This document shows positions 48,078 through 60,400 of a DNA stretch of 64,000 nt, one piece after another; position 1 is the stretch's first letter; every line of letters begins with the position of its first letter. The notes under the pieces were generated by a model, which was not told the DNA's origin, searched no databases, and saw nothing but the letters and a program-made list of their open reading frames with translations. Source of the stretch: Theristus sp. LFF4_11 (Eukaryota > Nematoda > Chromadorea > Monhysterida > Xyalidae). The position numbers and the translations under genes were made by a program. The stretch lies in contig JASANC010000991.1 in assembly GCA_030248135.1 (NCBI GenBank), positions 1 to 64,000 of the forward strand. Reading direction: 5' to 3'.

Positions 48078-48384
48078 TAATGTGTTCTCACTGTACCGGC
48101 ACATCAGTACAGGCGTCGTCCGACATGATGACTAATAGGCCAGAAAAAAAACGCTCAGGTGTCGATGACAGACTGCAAAGATGGAGCGGGGCGGAGCGTG
48201 TCACGCAATATTTTTATTGCTAGCTGAGTTGTGTGCTTCCTTGCCTTCTATTTGATCGGTTTACACTTCACAACTTGGAAATTTCCCGATTCATGGACTT
48301 GTTATTTTAAAACTCAACGGGTATGGCAACAAAAGTTTGCTTGAACGTTTTATTCGAGATCTTCAGAAATCAAATCGTCAATGT

Positions 48385-49118
48385 TCAAGGATCACTGTAA
48401 TCACCGTGCTTCAACTTCAGCTGCATGACCGCAATCTCGTAAGCGTCCATCTAGAAAAATTGTTTTTATCAACGAATGAAACATAAAAAACAGTACCGAG
48501 GAAATTCAAAGTACCGTAATTCTCAACACCCTGAATCAACCAACCAGTGTCTTCAGATTCTCATTCTTATTGACAGCCGACCGTCGGTACGGGTTCATGT
48601 TGCAAACGGTCACTGCGGGCAGCTCGATTGGCTCGTGGCTAAGCTGCAAATTGACGGCGGAACTGGTTTTCTGTTTTTGTTTGAAAAGTTTTGAGTTTTT
48701 TTCAAGTGAAACAACAGAAAATTACGTTTCACACCTGCGTTCAGGCAAAACCGAAGCGCAGAATAACAAAATCGTGTCAATGGATAATGCGCCTGGTTGA
48801 AATGCACGCTCCGGTTTGCGAGAACAACGAAACAAACAACTCTCCCCACACACGCACGCTGACATCGACGGCGACCGGATACTGTAGGTAATTGCGCAGA
48901 AGCATCGTCAGCTGGTACACACAAAGTGCCACGCCGAGCAAGAACACCGCCAGCCAAAACGCCCGCTGAACACCGTGCGTCGCGATCGCAGCCTTCACGC
49001 CGTGCGTCGACGCCGTTGCGCCGAACTTGTGAACGATTTTGCGCACCGTTTTCGGCGACGACGAAGCACGCTCTGGAGCGCGTGTTGATATTTTTTTTGA
49101 ATATTTTCCGGACTTCAA
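48385..49118 (-). CDS. DEG/ENaC channel N-terminus, apparently truncated (141 aa, 3 exons)
   Basis: Minus-strand exons are 49118-48858, 48643-48545 and 48450-48385, all phase 0. The protein has a cytoplasmic N-terminus with the HG gating motif of degenerin/epithelial sodium channels (ASTHGVKAA; a second THGV follows). TM1 is FWLAVFLLGVALCVYQLTML. Then come LQYPVAV and LPAVTVCNMNPYRRS, the conserved start of the ectodomain. After LMDAYEIAVM the frame stops at 48385-48387. A full member has about 400 more residues, including the Cys-rich ectodomain and TM2; I cannot find these to the left. Either the gene is broken, or a donor inside the last exon (GTGATT at ~48405) leads to exons I do not recognise. 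The start at 49118 is only the first in-frame ATG. Confidence 0.68.
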
Positions 49119-50036
49119 CCAAGGTTTTTTTTATCAGTTTGAAAGTTTTCATTTTGGTCGAATTCAAAAATAAACCGACCGTCCGCGGTTTCATTGCCGC
49201 TGTCGGATGACTGCGATTTCGGCCGGGCTCTCTCGATTTTTGATGGTTCGGCCATGTTTTCTGAAAACTGAATTGATTTTTTCTTTTTATTTAAAGCGAA
49301 TGAAACACCTGGCCACCACAGCTGTTATGCCGTTGAACATTGAAAAAACTGCGATTTATGTCGTCTTTGTGTTCCAGCTTCCATGGTCACAAATTGGCAG
49401 CTTTGATCTGCTGTTTATCGGAGCGACAGTGCCACTTTGCAAATTTTTGAAGTGGCCCGCGCCCAAATGATCGATCATTGTGCTGGGTGTTGGTCCCCCG
49501 CCATGGACACAAACCCAACTCTTGTTTTTGGTTTCTGTGTGGTCAAAACAGAATTGTGCCGCAAACGAAACACGAAACTTTACTTTAAACATCGTGCTTT
49601 TGATTTTATTTCGTGCTAAGCCGACATTATTTCGGTTGCCATCAACACTCAAATCAACTTGCGTCACGCGAAAAAAGTTTTTCATCGTTTGAAGACTAAA
49701 TTCATTTAGTCGGACTAACTGTACATTTCTCAGCTTTGAAAAAGAAAGCACACTTTTTAGCTGGTCGAAACTGGTCTTGCTCATTAAGTTCAAACGAGTT
49801 TTTCTGGTGTCCTTCAAAAGTGTTGCTGTTTTTTCGCGTCTTTGGACGTGTTGAAGAAATGTTCTTCAAGACAAAGGCAACAAAACTCCAGTGGCGCTAA
49901 TTTGTGCCTTATCTCACTGGCTTTTGATGTTTCACAATTTTGTTTCGACAATGTATGTTCCCCCCACACAAAATAAAAGTGTAAAATTTTGAGTAAAAAC
50001 AGTAATCTGAATGAACTAGCAAATTGACCCGTGCCT
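49119..50036. other. 5' flank of the channel gene, no gene seen
   Basis: AT-rich, with overlapping open frames on both strands (for example 49356-49817 minus) that have no domain. It may hold an upstream exon or promoter of the channel gene. Confidence 0.4.
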
Positions 50037-51350
50037 ACGGCACGGTTAGCTGATAAATACAACTATTATTTTTGAGTTGGTTTTCCCCTTTTGACCTTGC
50101 CCACGACGCGGACTCAAAATCCGCAACCTTTTTAATCAGCAACAAACAACTGCAATTCCCTATTAAAGTATCAAAATCAATTCTCGCATTTATTAGCTTT
50201 CCAATGTCGCTTATTTGTCTTTTCATTTCTTTGCTAATCAGTTGCATTCCACTGTCCTTCCCGTTTAAAGTATCAAAAAAACAATTAACAGCCATTCCCG
50301 CTTAAAGTTTTAAAATTAATCTTGTTTGGTTAGCTTTTCAATGTCGTCACATGTTGTTCAATCGCCATTCCTGTTAAAAAAATTATAAAAAACAATGTCG
50401 TTTGGTTAACAACAATTAACTGATACCGGTTTAAGTTTTTGTTTCAGTTTAAAATACAGGTTTAAGAAAAGCAATCTGCTTCAGTCAGCTGTCATTTCTG
50501 AATAGGCAACACTGTTCTAAATACCCATTGGAAAGCACCCGCTTTTGACTTGGTAATGGTTTTTTACCCGCTTACCCTAACCTAAGCCAGGCCTTTTAGA
50601 GTGTAAATGTCAAAAAGGCAACACTTCTGAACAATTGTTGCAAAACGCCAACTTTCGTTTTGATAAGTTGCTTCTTTTTCCCGCTTACTCTAACCTAAGC
50701 TAAGCCTTTTAAAAACAAATGACGAAAAATGCAAAACTTATTTTCTGAATATTCGCTGCAAAACAGCCACTTTTGTGTGGTATGTTTACTGCTCTTATTT
50801 TTAACCCTAACCTTAGCCAAGGATTTTTGATAGAATGGAAATGACAAAACAGCAACATTTTGCTGAATATCCGTAGCAAAGCTCCCGCTTTTGTTTTGAA
50901 TGTTTACTTCTTTTCCCCGCTTACTCTAACCTAAGCCAGTTCTTTTTGATCGAGTGCAACAAAAAGCAAGTTTCTGAGTACCCATTGTGAAAAACGGTCG
51001 CTTTTGTTTTGTTATGTAGCTTTTCTATCCTAAGTGACGCATTTTCTATAATAAAAAAATGATGGAGAAAGCAACGATTTTCTACATTTTACTGAATACC
51101 GTAGCAAAGCTCCCGCTTTTGTTTCTATTGTTTACTTCTTTTCCCCGCTTACCCTAACCTAAGCCAGTTCTTTTTGATCGAGTGCAACAAAAAGCAACAC
51201 GTTTCTGAGTACCCATTGTGTAAAACGGTCGCTTTTGTTTTGTTATGTGGCTTTTCTATCCTAAGTGACGCATTTTCTATGATAAAAACAAATGAAGGAA
51301 AAAGCAACGATTTTCTAAATACTCGTTGTAAACACCGGCTTTATAAAAAG
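50037..51350. repeat. Imperfect tandem array, monomers about 115 bp
   Basis: The motif CCCGCTTACCCTAACCTAAG or close variants recurs near 50568, 50680, 50802, 50917 and 51145, each followed by a spacer with GCTTTTGTTTTG and AAAAAGCAAC. The last two units are nearly identical over 140 bp and 228 bp apart, so there is a dimeric higher order. The left part (50065-50440) shows a second, shorter repeated block (TTAAAGT, TCAAAA, TTAGCTTTTCAATGTCG). A hairpin CCGTGCCTACGGCACGG sits at the left border. Confidence 0.85.
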
Positions 51351-51920
51351 TCTACCTTGTAAAAAGAGCGATCAACTTGCAAGCGATTGTTTTAAAAACT
51401 CGTTTTTTGTGAAAAAACTCCATCGTCTACAATGGAGTCCTTGCAATTCTTACGATTGTCTCGCTTGTTTGTTGTCGCTCTTGAGCAAAAGGCATCATGA
51501 TGACTAACGTCATGTGGAATGACGATTTTAACTTTGCATTGTCATTAGAAAATGGAGTATGAGTATTCAGCTGATGATGACATAAATAGCAAAATTGGCA
51601 CAAACTTGAAAATTTTAATAGCCAATCAACGTAGCGGAACGGACCTGACTTACTTACATACACAGTTACTATCTTAGTATTATAGAAGATAGAAGATAGA
51701 TAGATAGATAATTGGCAAAACTATGAACAGACAAGAATAATCTGGTAAACAAAAAATATCGAAAACAAAACAAAAACCGATTATCACCGGAGATCAACGC
51801 ACATTTGAATTCAAACAAAATTCGATTGGTTTAGCTGCAGTTAAAAATTCCAAAAAAACAACCGGTTTCTGAAGCTGCCAGCTTGTTTGGCAATAATATC
51901 AGCAGAAACAAAACCAGATA

Positions 51921-52368
51921 CCGTATTACCTCTAATAAACCCCCATGGGGGTTTATTTCTTCAGCGACTTCTGGGGGTGGGGGTTTATTTTTGGGGGGGG
52001 GCTTTATTTTTGGGGGGGGGGGTTTATTTGGAAACCATTTTTAGGGGTGGGCAAAATGGCAAAAATACCTTCCATGGCAGGAAGGAAGTCGCAGAAACTT
52101 CTACTCTACATAGAAATTTCCTTTTACAACAGCCTTTTGTAATGAAATTACCATTAACTCATCCATTTGGGGCCTTTGGTTGCACAATTTCATCATTTTC
52201 ACTGCAACCAGCCACTGAATTCGCTGGGTATGTGTTTCAAACAAGTTTCAATAATCCCCCATGGGGGATTATTTTTGGGGGGGGATTATTTGGAAACTTG
52301 TCGAGGGGGTGGGGGTTTATTTTGGGGGGGGGTTTAATTTGGGGGGGGGTTTAATAGAGGTAATACGG
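51921..52368. mobile_element. C/G-rich TA-flanked inverted-repeat element, copy 2 (inverted)
   Basis: The ends are CCGTATTACCTCTAATAAAC and, inverted, CCGTATTACCTCTATTAAAC, flanked by TA (51919-51920, 52369-52370). The plus strand carries long G runs separated by TTTATTTTT. It is the reverse complement of 21412-21849, including the middle segment with CGCTGGGTATGTGTTTCAAA. Confidence 0.87.
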
Positions 52369-52371
52369 TAA

Positions 52372-52927
52372 ATGTCAAATGAAAATGTCGCAAAGAATAC
52401 AGAAAAGGTAGCAGTGAAAAAAGAGAATTCACGATTCACTGAAATCTCTGCTGATCAGTTTTTCACTGACGATAAATAAAACCACTGTCATATCATGTCA
52501 ATTTAAAAAAAGATCTTCATAATTGTATCATTTGACTGCAGATCAACTGATTTTGTGGTTCGTGGAATCATGCCCGCGGGAGCAATCGGTGGGTCAATTC
52601 CAAAATCAACAATAAACAAATGAGCAGATTGTCACATCACTCAAAATTGTACCAAACCAGCTTCAAATTGACATGACGACGAACGAAAACAAATCCACAA
52701 AAATGGTTTCAAGAAGATATCAAAATTGCTAAATTATCATATCAAGCAGCGAAACAAACCATCCAAAAATTGCAAGTATGACCACATTTTATCAAAAAAT
52801 GCGGCCACAAATAACCACAACACTATGTTGCGGGTATACGAGTTACAACTGTTGCGGTGTACCATTGACAACGGCTGCAGTGCACCATTGACAACGGTTG
52901 CGGTCTACCATTTGCGGTGTACCGCGT
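52372..52927. other. 3' flank of the GPCR gene
   Basis: AT-rich DNA, then three short imperfect repeats of GTACACCATTGACAACGG type (52850-52920) just 3' of the GPCR stop codon. No gene is seen. Confidence 0.45.
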
Positions 52928-54728
52928 TCACAGTTGTTGCGGCATCACGCAGGGCGGATGGTAGGCGCCGGCCTTGTGCGGCTGCCTCTGGCCGACGCCC
53001 ATGTCCTCCTCCTTCATGATGAACATCGAGACGCCATAGAGCACGGGCGACGTGAAACACTGAGTGTACGCAAAGAACAGGCACACCTGCGGCCAGTCGG
53101 ACGTCTCCGACTTCGCCCAGAAGCCGCTGATCATGCGCATCACGAAGAACGGAATTTGGTAGAGTGGGCTGGAAAATGGTTGTGGGGCGTGGGCTTGGTG
53201 AAAATTGGAAGACAAGTGCTGGCAATGGAGGCGGTTTTTGGAAGGTGGAATATGGAATGGGTGGACGGTGTTTGGATTCGCGGCGTCATGCAGGTGCAAC
53301 CAATCAGCACACTAGCGAATTAAAAGAACAACAATGCAGCCGGATCAGCGAAACGAAATTGAAATGGATATTAATTCAAATAGAGGTGACTGAAAAACTT
53401 TATATGGGGCTGCGCCCCAGTTTAAACAGCACAACTAAAGCGGCATTCATGAAACATGATTTAGTGACGCGTATCTGTGTTAAAACATAGCTACGCGTCA
53501 CTAAATATTGCTTCATGAATGCACCTTACCTTAAGCACCAGACAAGCTCACCACCAAAAACCACCACTTCCCCGTCGCCACTCATCCGTCCTCACCTCAA
53601 CATGAACATGTAGACGAGCCAGCGCGACTTGTACAGGCCCAACGCCTCGAACACGACCGGACTGTGGAACAGAATGCCCAAGACGCGAACGTACGCGTAC
53701 CACGTCAGCACTGCGGGCAGCAATACGCCGAGCAGTCCGAGGTACGTGAGGAACTTGAAGCCGCTGACGGTGAAGCCCCAGACGCAGTAGTCGAAGTTGG
53801 TGTCCCATTGGACGATGTCGCCGTTGGTGAGACACGGCAGGCCAAGCGTGCTGCCGATCACCCACGCGATCAGGCAGATCACCGTCGGACGGAGGCCGAA
53901 CAGTTGATCGTAGTGGATGCGGGCGAACGTCAACAGGTGCACGCCGGCGACGCACGTGATCATGTAGTTCGTGACCGCCCAGAACGCGCACGTGATGAAT
54001 GCCTGCATGAATGCCGGGGGAGACTGATTGGTGGCGTTGTTGGTGTTGGCTCTTTGTTATGGGGGAATTTCTCGAGGAACTGTGCTGAGATTCACGATCG
54101 GGGGAACAACATTGGTGTGAGACTAGCGGTGAGATTTTGGGGTGCAGTTGTCTCCAAACGGTGAAATGGTAAATGTCATTTTGAGAATTGAGAACAACAC
54201 AGGTAAGTGAACTGAACAGTCCAGGCGAACTGAGTTCCTGTTAATCGAAAGTTCCTGCTTTCAAAACGCTCTTGGTTGAATTATCTTCTAACGAAACTCA
54301 GCATATTCCATTGACTATTTTGTTGACATACAGTGTCACAAAAACCGTTTTTAACAACAAAACCTCACCTGAAACCGGCACATGAACCCGGAGCCGTGCC
54401 AGATGTTCGTGCCGGTGCCGACGCCAAACATGAACACCGGCAGTAGACACGTCAACGTCAAAATGTTCACGAACATCAGTTGGCCGATGAAATGCGAACT
54501 GACGAAATTGCACCAGGTTTTCTTGCCGATGATGTAGGACAATACGAGCGAGTTCAAGATCAGGCCAATTGTCGTCAAGATTGCGTACAGGTAGATGGAC
54601 GGGCCCGTCTCGGGCGCACTGGTGGCGTTCCACGCGGACACGTCGAGCACGCCAGCTGACGCCACTGTCACCGGCACGCTTGTCTCTGACATCGTGTTTG
54701 TCGTCGTGCTCGCCAGTTCGTCCGCCAT
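52928..54728 (-). CDS. Divergent rhodopsin-like GPCR, 335 aa, 3 exons
   Basis: Minus-strand exons are 54728-54369, 54002-53596 and 53168-52928 (phases 0, 2). The model has seven hydrophobic helices: TM1 ~45-67, TM2 ~80-102, TM3 ~122-146, TM4 ~161-178, TM5 ~204-226, TM6 ~248-270 and TM7 ~284-307. Class A marks include an Asn in TM1 (ILNSLVL), a Cys at the top of TM3 (C117) and one in ECL2 (C193) for the usual disulfide. A Pro lies in TM6 and a tail Cys (C329) could be palmitoylated. The N-terminus has a sequon at Asn34. Key switches differ: ARIHYD replaces D/ERY, SPVLY replaces NPxxY, and CWxP is not conserved. No ligand can be inferred. The third loop is short. It could be an orphan receptor or a very divergent peptide or amine receptor. 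Confidence 0.82.
53436..53528. repeat. Palindromic MITE family D (GPCR intron 2)
   Basis: AGCGGCATTCATGAAACATG pairs with ATTGCTTCATGAATGCACCT. It lies within the GPCR intron 53169-53595. Confidence 0.87.
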
Positions 54729-54983
54729 CTTTTTGCTTGTTGCTTGATCGAAGCGATTTTTTCTTCAATTTTTTTTAGAAAGTGTGGATTAAATCCATCG
54801 TATGACGCGTCTGTATTGAAATGTCAGTTTTCTGCGGAAAACAACAGCGTTTGACCAGTTGCAGAATGGTTTCTGAAAACCAGGAAGTAGAAAAAGTAAC
54901 TCTGGCACGATTAGGGAAGCGAGAGAACCGTTCTCCCCGAGCACTTGTTCATTTTCATCACTTTAGGAAAGCTGTGAAAACTA

Positions 54984-55246
54984 CCGTAAAGTCTTGCATA
55001 TAAGGTTCCTCCCACTTATAAGACCCCCACCCAAAAATGGGCGGAATGTCACACGGCGGGAAACCAAAAAATTCAAAATTTTGACTTGGTCAAAATCCTA
55101 CCCCGTTTATAAGGCCCGAAATTCCTAATGTTCGCTTTATAAGACCTCCTCCCACTTATAAGGTTGTCACACAAAATTCCACTTTTTTTCAGAAATTTTT
55201 GATTTTCAAATTTATATAAGGAGACCTTATATGCAAGACTTTACGG
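54984..55246. mobile_element. TA-flanked MITE with 27-bp ends (263 bp)
   Basis: The ends are CCGTAAAGTCTTGCATATAA and the same sequence inverted, flanked by TA (54982-54983, 55247-55248). Inside, CTTATAAG-like palindromes with CCTCCCAC recur four times. It is a Tc1/mariner-type non-autonomous element by TA duplication and end sequence. Confidence 0.85.
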
Positions 55247-57472
55247 TAATTTTGGGGGAAAGATTGAGCTAGATTGAGCTAATAATAACGGGAAGACCGC
55301 AAATTAAAAAGTGCGACTTGAAAATTCTGCGGTTTCATGAGACTTTTAATAATGCAAAATCTGTGGAGAACGCGTGTCATTTTTTAAACAGCACAGCATA
55401 CATGCATCGATATCGGCAGCCGAAGCACGATAAAAGAGCGCAAAACAGTGTGTACATATGGGATACACAAAAAGCCATATCGTATGGAACAAAGCAGCAG
55501 TTTCACATAACGCACGAGCCTTTTCATGCGCTTGTCCGCTGCTCTCGCTGTCGCCGTATGTTGAAAATGCATCGGTGATTTCGGTTCGCTGTATAATGGC
55601 GATAAGAATTGTGCAAAGGACAATTTTGATTGGCTTAGCGACAGAAGCATTTTTTTCGTTCAAGTTTTTTCAGATTGGGGCTTATGCTGATTGGCTATAA
55701 ATTCCTGTTCAAAGTTCATTTAACCGAACGCAATCTAAATTCAACAAGACAGCGCGGAGCTTGCGACTGACTTGTGATTCGAATGAATAAAAGTCAGGCT
55801 GTTTTGAAATAATTCTCAACCAAAATGCCTTTATCCGCCATTCACGGCAAAGCACCGAAAAGCGCACAGCGATATATCATGCATAATGGCAACGGCATTG
55901 GGTGTACAACGGTGATCATCCAACAGACACCACAAAGCAACGCAGATTCCAACAAAATGCTCATGTTCACAACGCGCGCTGATTGGCTGAATCAAAAATT
56001 GACCGGGCATTGTTTGGATCTCCATCAAAGAATAAACGCGAAAGAAAAGAAAGTTCAATTTTAGCAACAGTGACTGCCAATTTACAAACTGGTGGCACCA
56101 CACTGCACATACGCCAAAGCAACTTGAACGCTCCCACACACACGCGTGCGCTATGCAGCGTGCCCAGAACAAGCCAACGCCAGCCGAGGCAAACACGCGC
56201 GCTGACATAAATACAAGTGCACTGGCTGCACACGGATGCTTGACCAAACGGGCTCACTATGAATACACACTCAGCGCACTGAATCCGCCCAACGACTCAA
56301 ATTTCCGAACTTTGTTCCCCTCCACCCCGCGTAAATGGTCGGAAGTCCTTCGTGAGAACATTAGTCAGCGGGTTGTGAATGCTTTTAAGTAACGTCGTGA
56401 TTGGCTGTACTTTTGACAACCGCTAATGGCTGCTGATTGGTCAGGCCACCCAGCCGCAAAAATTAGTTTCCGAATAAATGAGATAACGGAACTGTACACA
56501 ATCAACAAAAACTTGCTGGCAACTTTCCTCGACAACACATTTTACCAAGTGCAAAGTGCACCTAATAAGATACATACGTCGAAGCCACGGCTTATATAAC
56601 CGCAGCACGTAATGCCAGCCGATGGTGCAAATAAAAACCGCAGCAGTGTCAGACATCAGCTAACATTTTCAATGCGAACCGCGCCTAGAGCAAGCCGACA
56701 GCCGGCTGTGTGTGTGTGTGTGCCTGCATCGATGTATTATGCAGCTGGCACTTACTCAATGCAGAAATGTGTGCGCTTGCAGTTCCGAGCTGCACCAATG
56801 CTGTGCGTGTTCGCGCGCTTTGCTCCAGCCAGTGAGCGTTTTCAAAACTGAACATTCACGTTTCACACAGGCCAGCTCGAATGCTCAACCGTGACGTCAC
56901 AGTCGCCTTGAGGCTTGCTTGTTGGTTCCAGCAACCAAGCGAGTTTTATGCAAGCTTATTCAGCTCGCAGTTTGATTGACGTACGCTGGTTTTTATTCGC
57001 CCATTTTATTGTGATTAATCGCAAGCAAACGTTGGACGGGCAAGTTTATGCACGTCTGAAGACAAAAATGACATTTTCGAAATGAGAAATAAAGCTGCAT
57101 CTGGTGCAGGGTTCTTTTTTCAGCTTGTCAGCAGTTTGTATTCCTATTTTACAACTTGCACCAAAAATAAGAAGATCAAGAAAACTGTAACAAGGCACAG
57201 CAACAATCAGAGATGACCAACAAATACAAGCAACAATTTGAGCAACATGTCAACAGTGGACAACCAGTACACCGAACAAACAGAAAAAAAACAATCAATG
57301 TCATTTCAGCAACCCTCATACAATTCTTAATATCACTCCACCCAACAAGATTTTCTTCAAGCTTCGCCAGCCGAAAATAAAAAAAAACCATCGGGCAAGC
57401 AGAGTCAAACACTCACCAGAACAAAATCACCAAATCCAAAAAACCATTCCACATCCCCCTAAACGAATGGCA
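55247..57472. other. Region between GPCR 5' end and POLR1B 3' end
   Basis: It should hold the GPCR promoter and the POLR1B 3' UTR. Several short frames overlap on both strands (55.3-56.4 kb) without a domain. A TGACGTCA (CRE-like) octamer lies near 56892 and a short TGTG run near 56709. No repeat family was recognised. Confidence 0.4.
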
Positions 57473-60400
57473 TCACTGTTCGCTACGCTGCTCCTTCGCC
57501 CTATACCCAGCGTCGTCGGTGCCGATGCGCAGTTTGATGTTGACCGACATCAGCTCAGCCGTCAAATACTTGAACACGTACGGCACCACAATCGATTTCA
57601 CGCCGGTGGCCTGGCGGCAAATGCGGCAACGCACCCGCCGACTGGTGCTCTCGTTTGCGGGCACTCCTTTTTCGGTGCTGCTCATCAGATGGCACGACAT
57701 TATGGTGCCTGACGTGGCAAGGGAACGGCCAACAAAATTGAAATCAACCAAGTTGTGCGATGGTTTCTCTACATTTCCGCCTGGCCAACATATGCAGAAG
57801 AGGGGTGGCCTCATCAGTGATGTGCCGCTCTTGAAATCATTCAGTCGAAAAGCGAGCGCCGATTTTGCAAAAAGGTGGTGTCACAATTGGAAAGTCGTTC
57901 ACAATCTGATCGGAATCGATTGGCCAGAAATCGTGAATGCTCACGAAATTTGTCTAATATGAAAGAGAAGAAAAGCTAGTTTGTTGCTGTTGTCAAAATC
58001 GACATTAGTTCTCGAAAAAACATAAAAAGTGCAATATCTTTGTGTGCAAGCGCAGTGACCGACCACAGTGCGTGCAGATGTCCGCCGAGTCACGGTCGGA
58101 CGAATTCAAAAGTCGATCTCTGAGTGCGAACGAGGCACCGTGTGCAATCAACGCATCGCGCTCCATTTCACCTGGCAAATTGGTGTTTTCAATACTTCTA
58201 TTATCGTTACAGGAAGACCGGGAAAAAGTTAGGGGGGGGGAAAGGGAAAAAAAAGGCCTTAAACTTTTGGGTTTTTTTTTTTTCCCGGGGGGGGGGGAGG
58301 GGGGGGGGGAAAAAATATTTTATTTTGCGAAAAGCAGGATAACTCTGATGTCATAAAACTGTATCAACGGAGCCTTATAAAACATGCGATGTTCTGTTTT
58401 ACTGCTCCAACAGAGAATAGAACATTGTGAAAAGTTTTCCGTGGTCATACCATACATAGCATGTCAAAAACATCGCCAATATCGTGCGAAAGTCAAAAGC
58501 GCAAATTTTTTCCGTGGCCATATACCATAGCATGTCAAAAACACGACCAATTATCGTGCGGAAGTGAAAAGCGCAAATTAGCAACCCCTATTGTCGATTT
58601 ATTCATATATGTTAGTGGTTTTTAAAATGCCCATCTAATAGACACAGACACTCACGCTCCAAAAAATAGACCATACCAAGCTAAACATTCACCAACGCAC
58701 CAAAGCGTATACCACCGGCCCGTTTTCGCCCCTGAATCGGTTGTCTCGTGCACTGGTCAACTGGCCCAGTCGCACGCACCTGGTATTTATCAGCAATCAT
58801 GTGCCGCAGACGCTGGTAGTAGATGAGACCGAAGAAAATTTCCACCTGAAAATCAGTCGGAAAAAAAATTCGGTTTTTTTTCGGAAAAGTGAAAATTTTT
58901 GGATTTTTTTCAGAACATTCAAGCTTTTGAATGCGAACAACAGTGAGTGTTTTTCTTTTCACCGTTGAACCACCTGAAAGACGCGTCCGTCGACGCCGCT
59001 GTACATGGTCTCCGTGCCCAGATGATTGTAGCCGGCCTTGGCCAGCAGGTCGCCGTAATGCTCGATCGCCGGGTGGTCTTCGCTGGAAAGCGTCGCAAAA
59101 AGCGTAAATATTGCACCGTATGATCACTTGAACAGAATGTCTCACGCTGAATACAAATGCAGATGCTGAAACTCCAGTTTGCTGGTTTAGTTGGCCCGCA
59201 TATTGACGATTAGAATCCATCAATTCAAATCAGCACAATCCCACACCCCAAGGTCTTCTCTTCAAAACCAACTGATGCCAATTATGGCAGATTCGAGTGG
59301 ATGGTGGATTTGTTCGCTGCGTAAAAGCAGTCCTACAGACGAACACCCAACAAGAAAAGCACGTAAATCAATCAAGTTGCATGATGGTTCTCTGCATTTC
59401 GGCCTGGCCAACATCAAATGTCTCAAATGAATCAAGTTTATTTGTAAGCCTCACAACCATGCAAAAGAGCGGGTGGCCTCATCAGTGATGGTGCCCCTCT
59501 TGAAACCACTTGACTTGAGATAAAAAAGTTTAAAAAAGCAATAGCTTCTTCATAAAACCCGAACCCGAAGCAAAACGGCGTCGCGTCCAGTGTCCAGCCG
59601 TGCGTGGCGGCCGCTTTACCAGCGATGCTCTCGATCATCATGCCAATCGTCATGCGACTCGGGTAGCCGTGCGGATTGAACAATATGTCCGGCACCATGC
59701 CCGTCTCGCTGAACGGCATGTCTTGCATCGGCCATAGGAACGAGTTGATGCCTGTGTGTGATGGAGCAGAATCTTGCGTTGTTGTGTCCATTTCCGTTTT
59801 TAATTCTACAGCGAAATGAAAACTCACCGAAAATCAGTAACAGATGGTGATTGGCTGGTTGGCTGGTGTTGCGACAACCAATCAGCACGTCCAACTCAAA
59901 TGAGGCCAGTCCAGCGACCGGTTTGCATTTGAAGACTGGACACAACGGAAATGTCTCGCAATCGCATTGCGCCAGTCGCGGCTCACCTTTCTGTCCGTGC
60001 CTGCTGGCGAATTTGTCGCCAATGATCGGATTCCGCGCGATGCGCCACTGAATGATGATGCACGCGAGTGCGTGCGCCTGCCCTGCTTGCGCGTCGTCGC
60101 CGCCGACCGCACGTACCAAGCTCGCGTACGCTGGCTCCGACGAGTTGTAGTACTGAACTGGCAGCATACGTTTGTCAGTGGATTCAAACAAACGCGTATC
60201 ACAATTTACCAAAACACTGACTGAGCACCCATTCTTTTCGAACGCAGTGATCCATCAAACTGCGATGATTTGGAGCAACGGTCCTTGTTTCGGATGGTTT
60301 CAATCAGAGATGAGATTTTTCTCGTGTCGTGTCAAAAGTTGCACGGATTTTCAATTCCAGTTTCGTTTTCAACCGATCCCACTCCCAGTCCCGCCAGCCA

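Noticed and set aside
50560..51180. Interstitial telomere
   Set aside because: CCTAACCTAA appears only as two pentamer units per ~115-bp monomer, not as a continuous telomeric tract.
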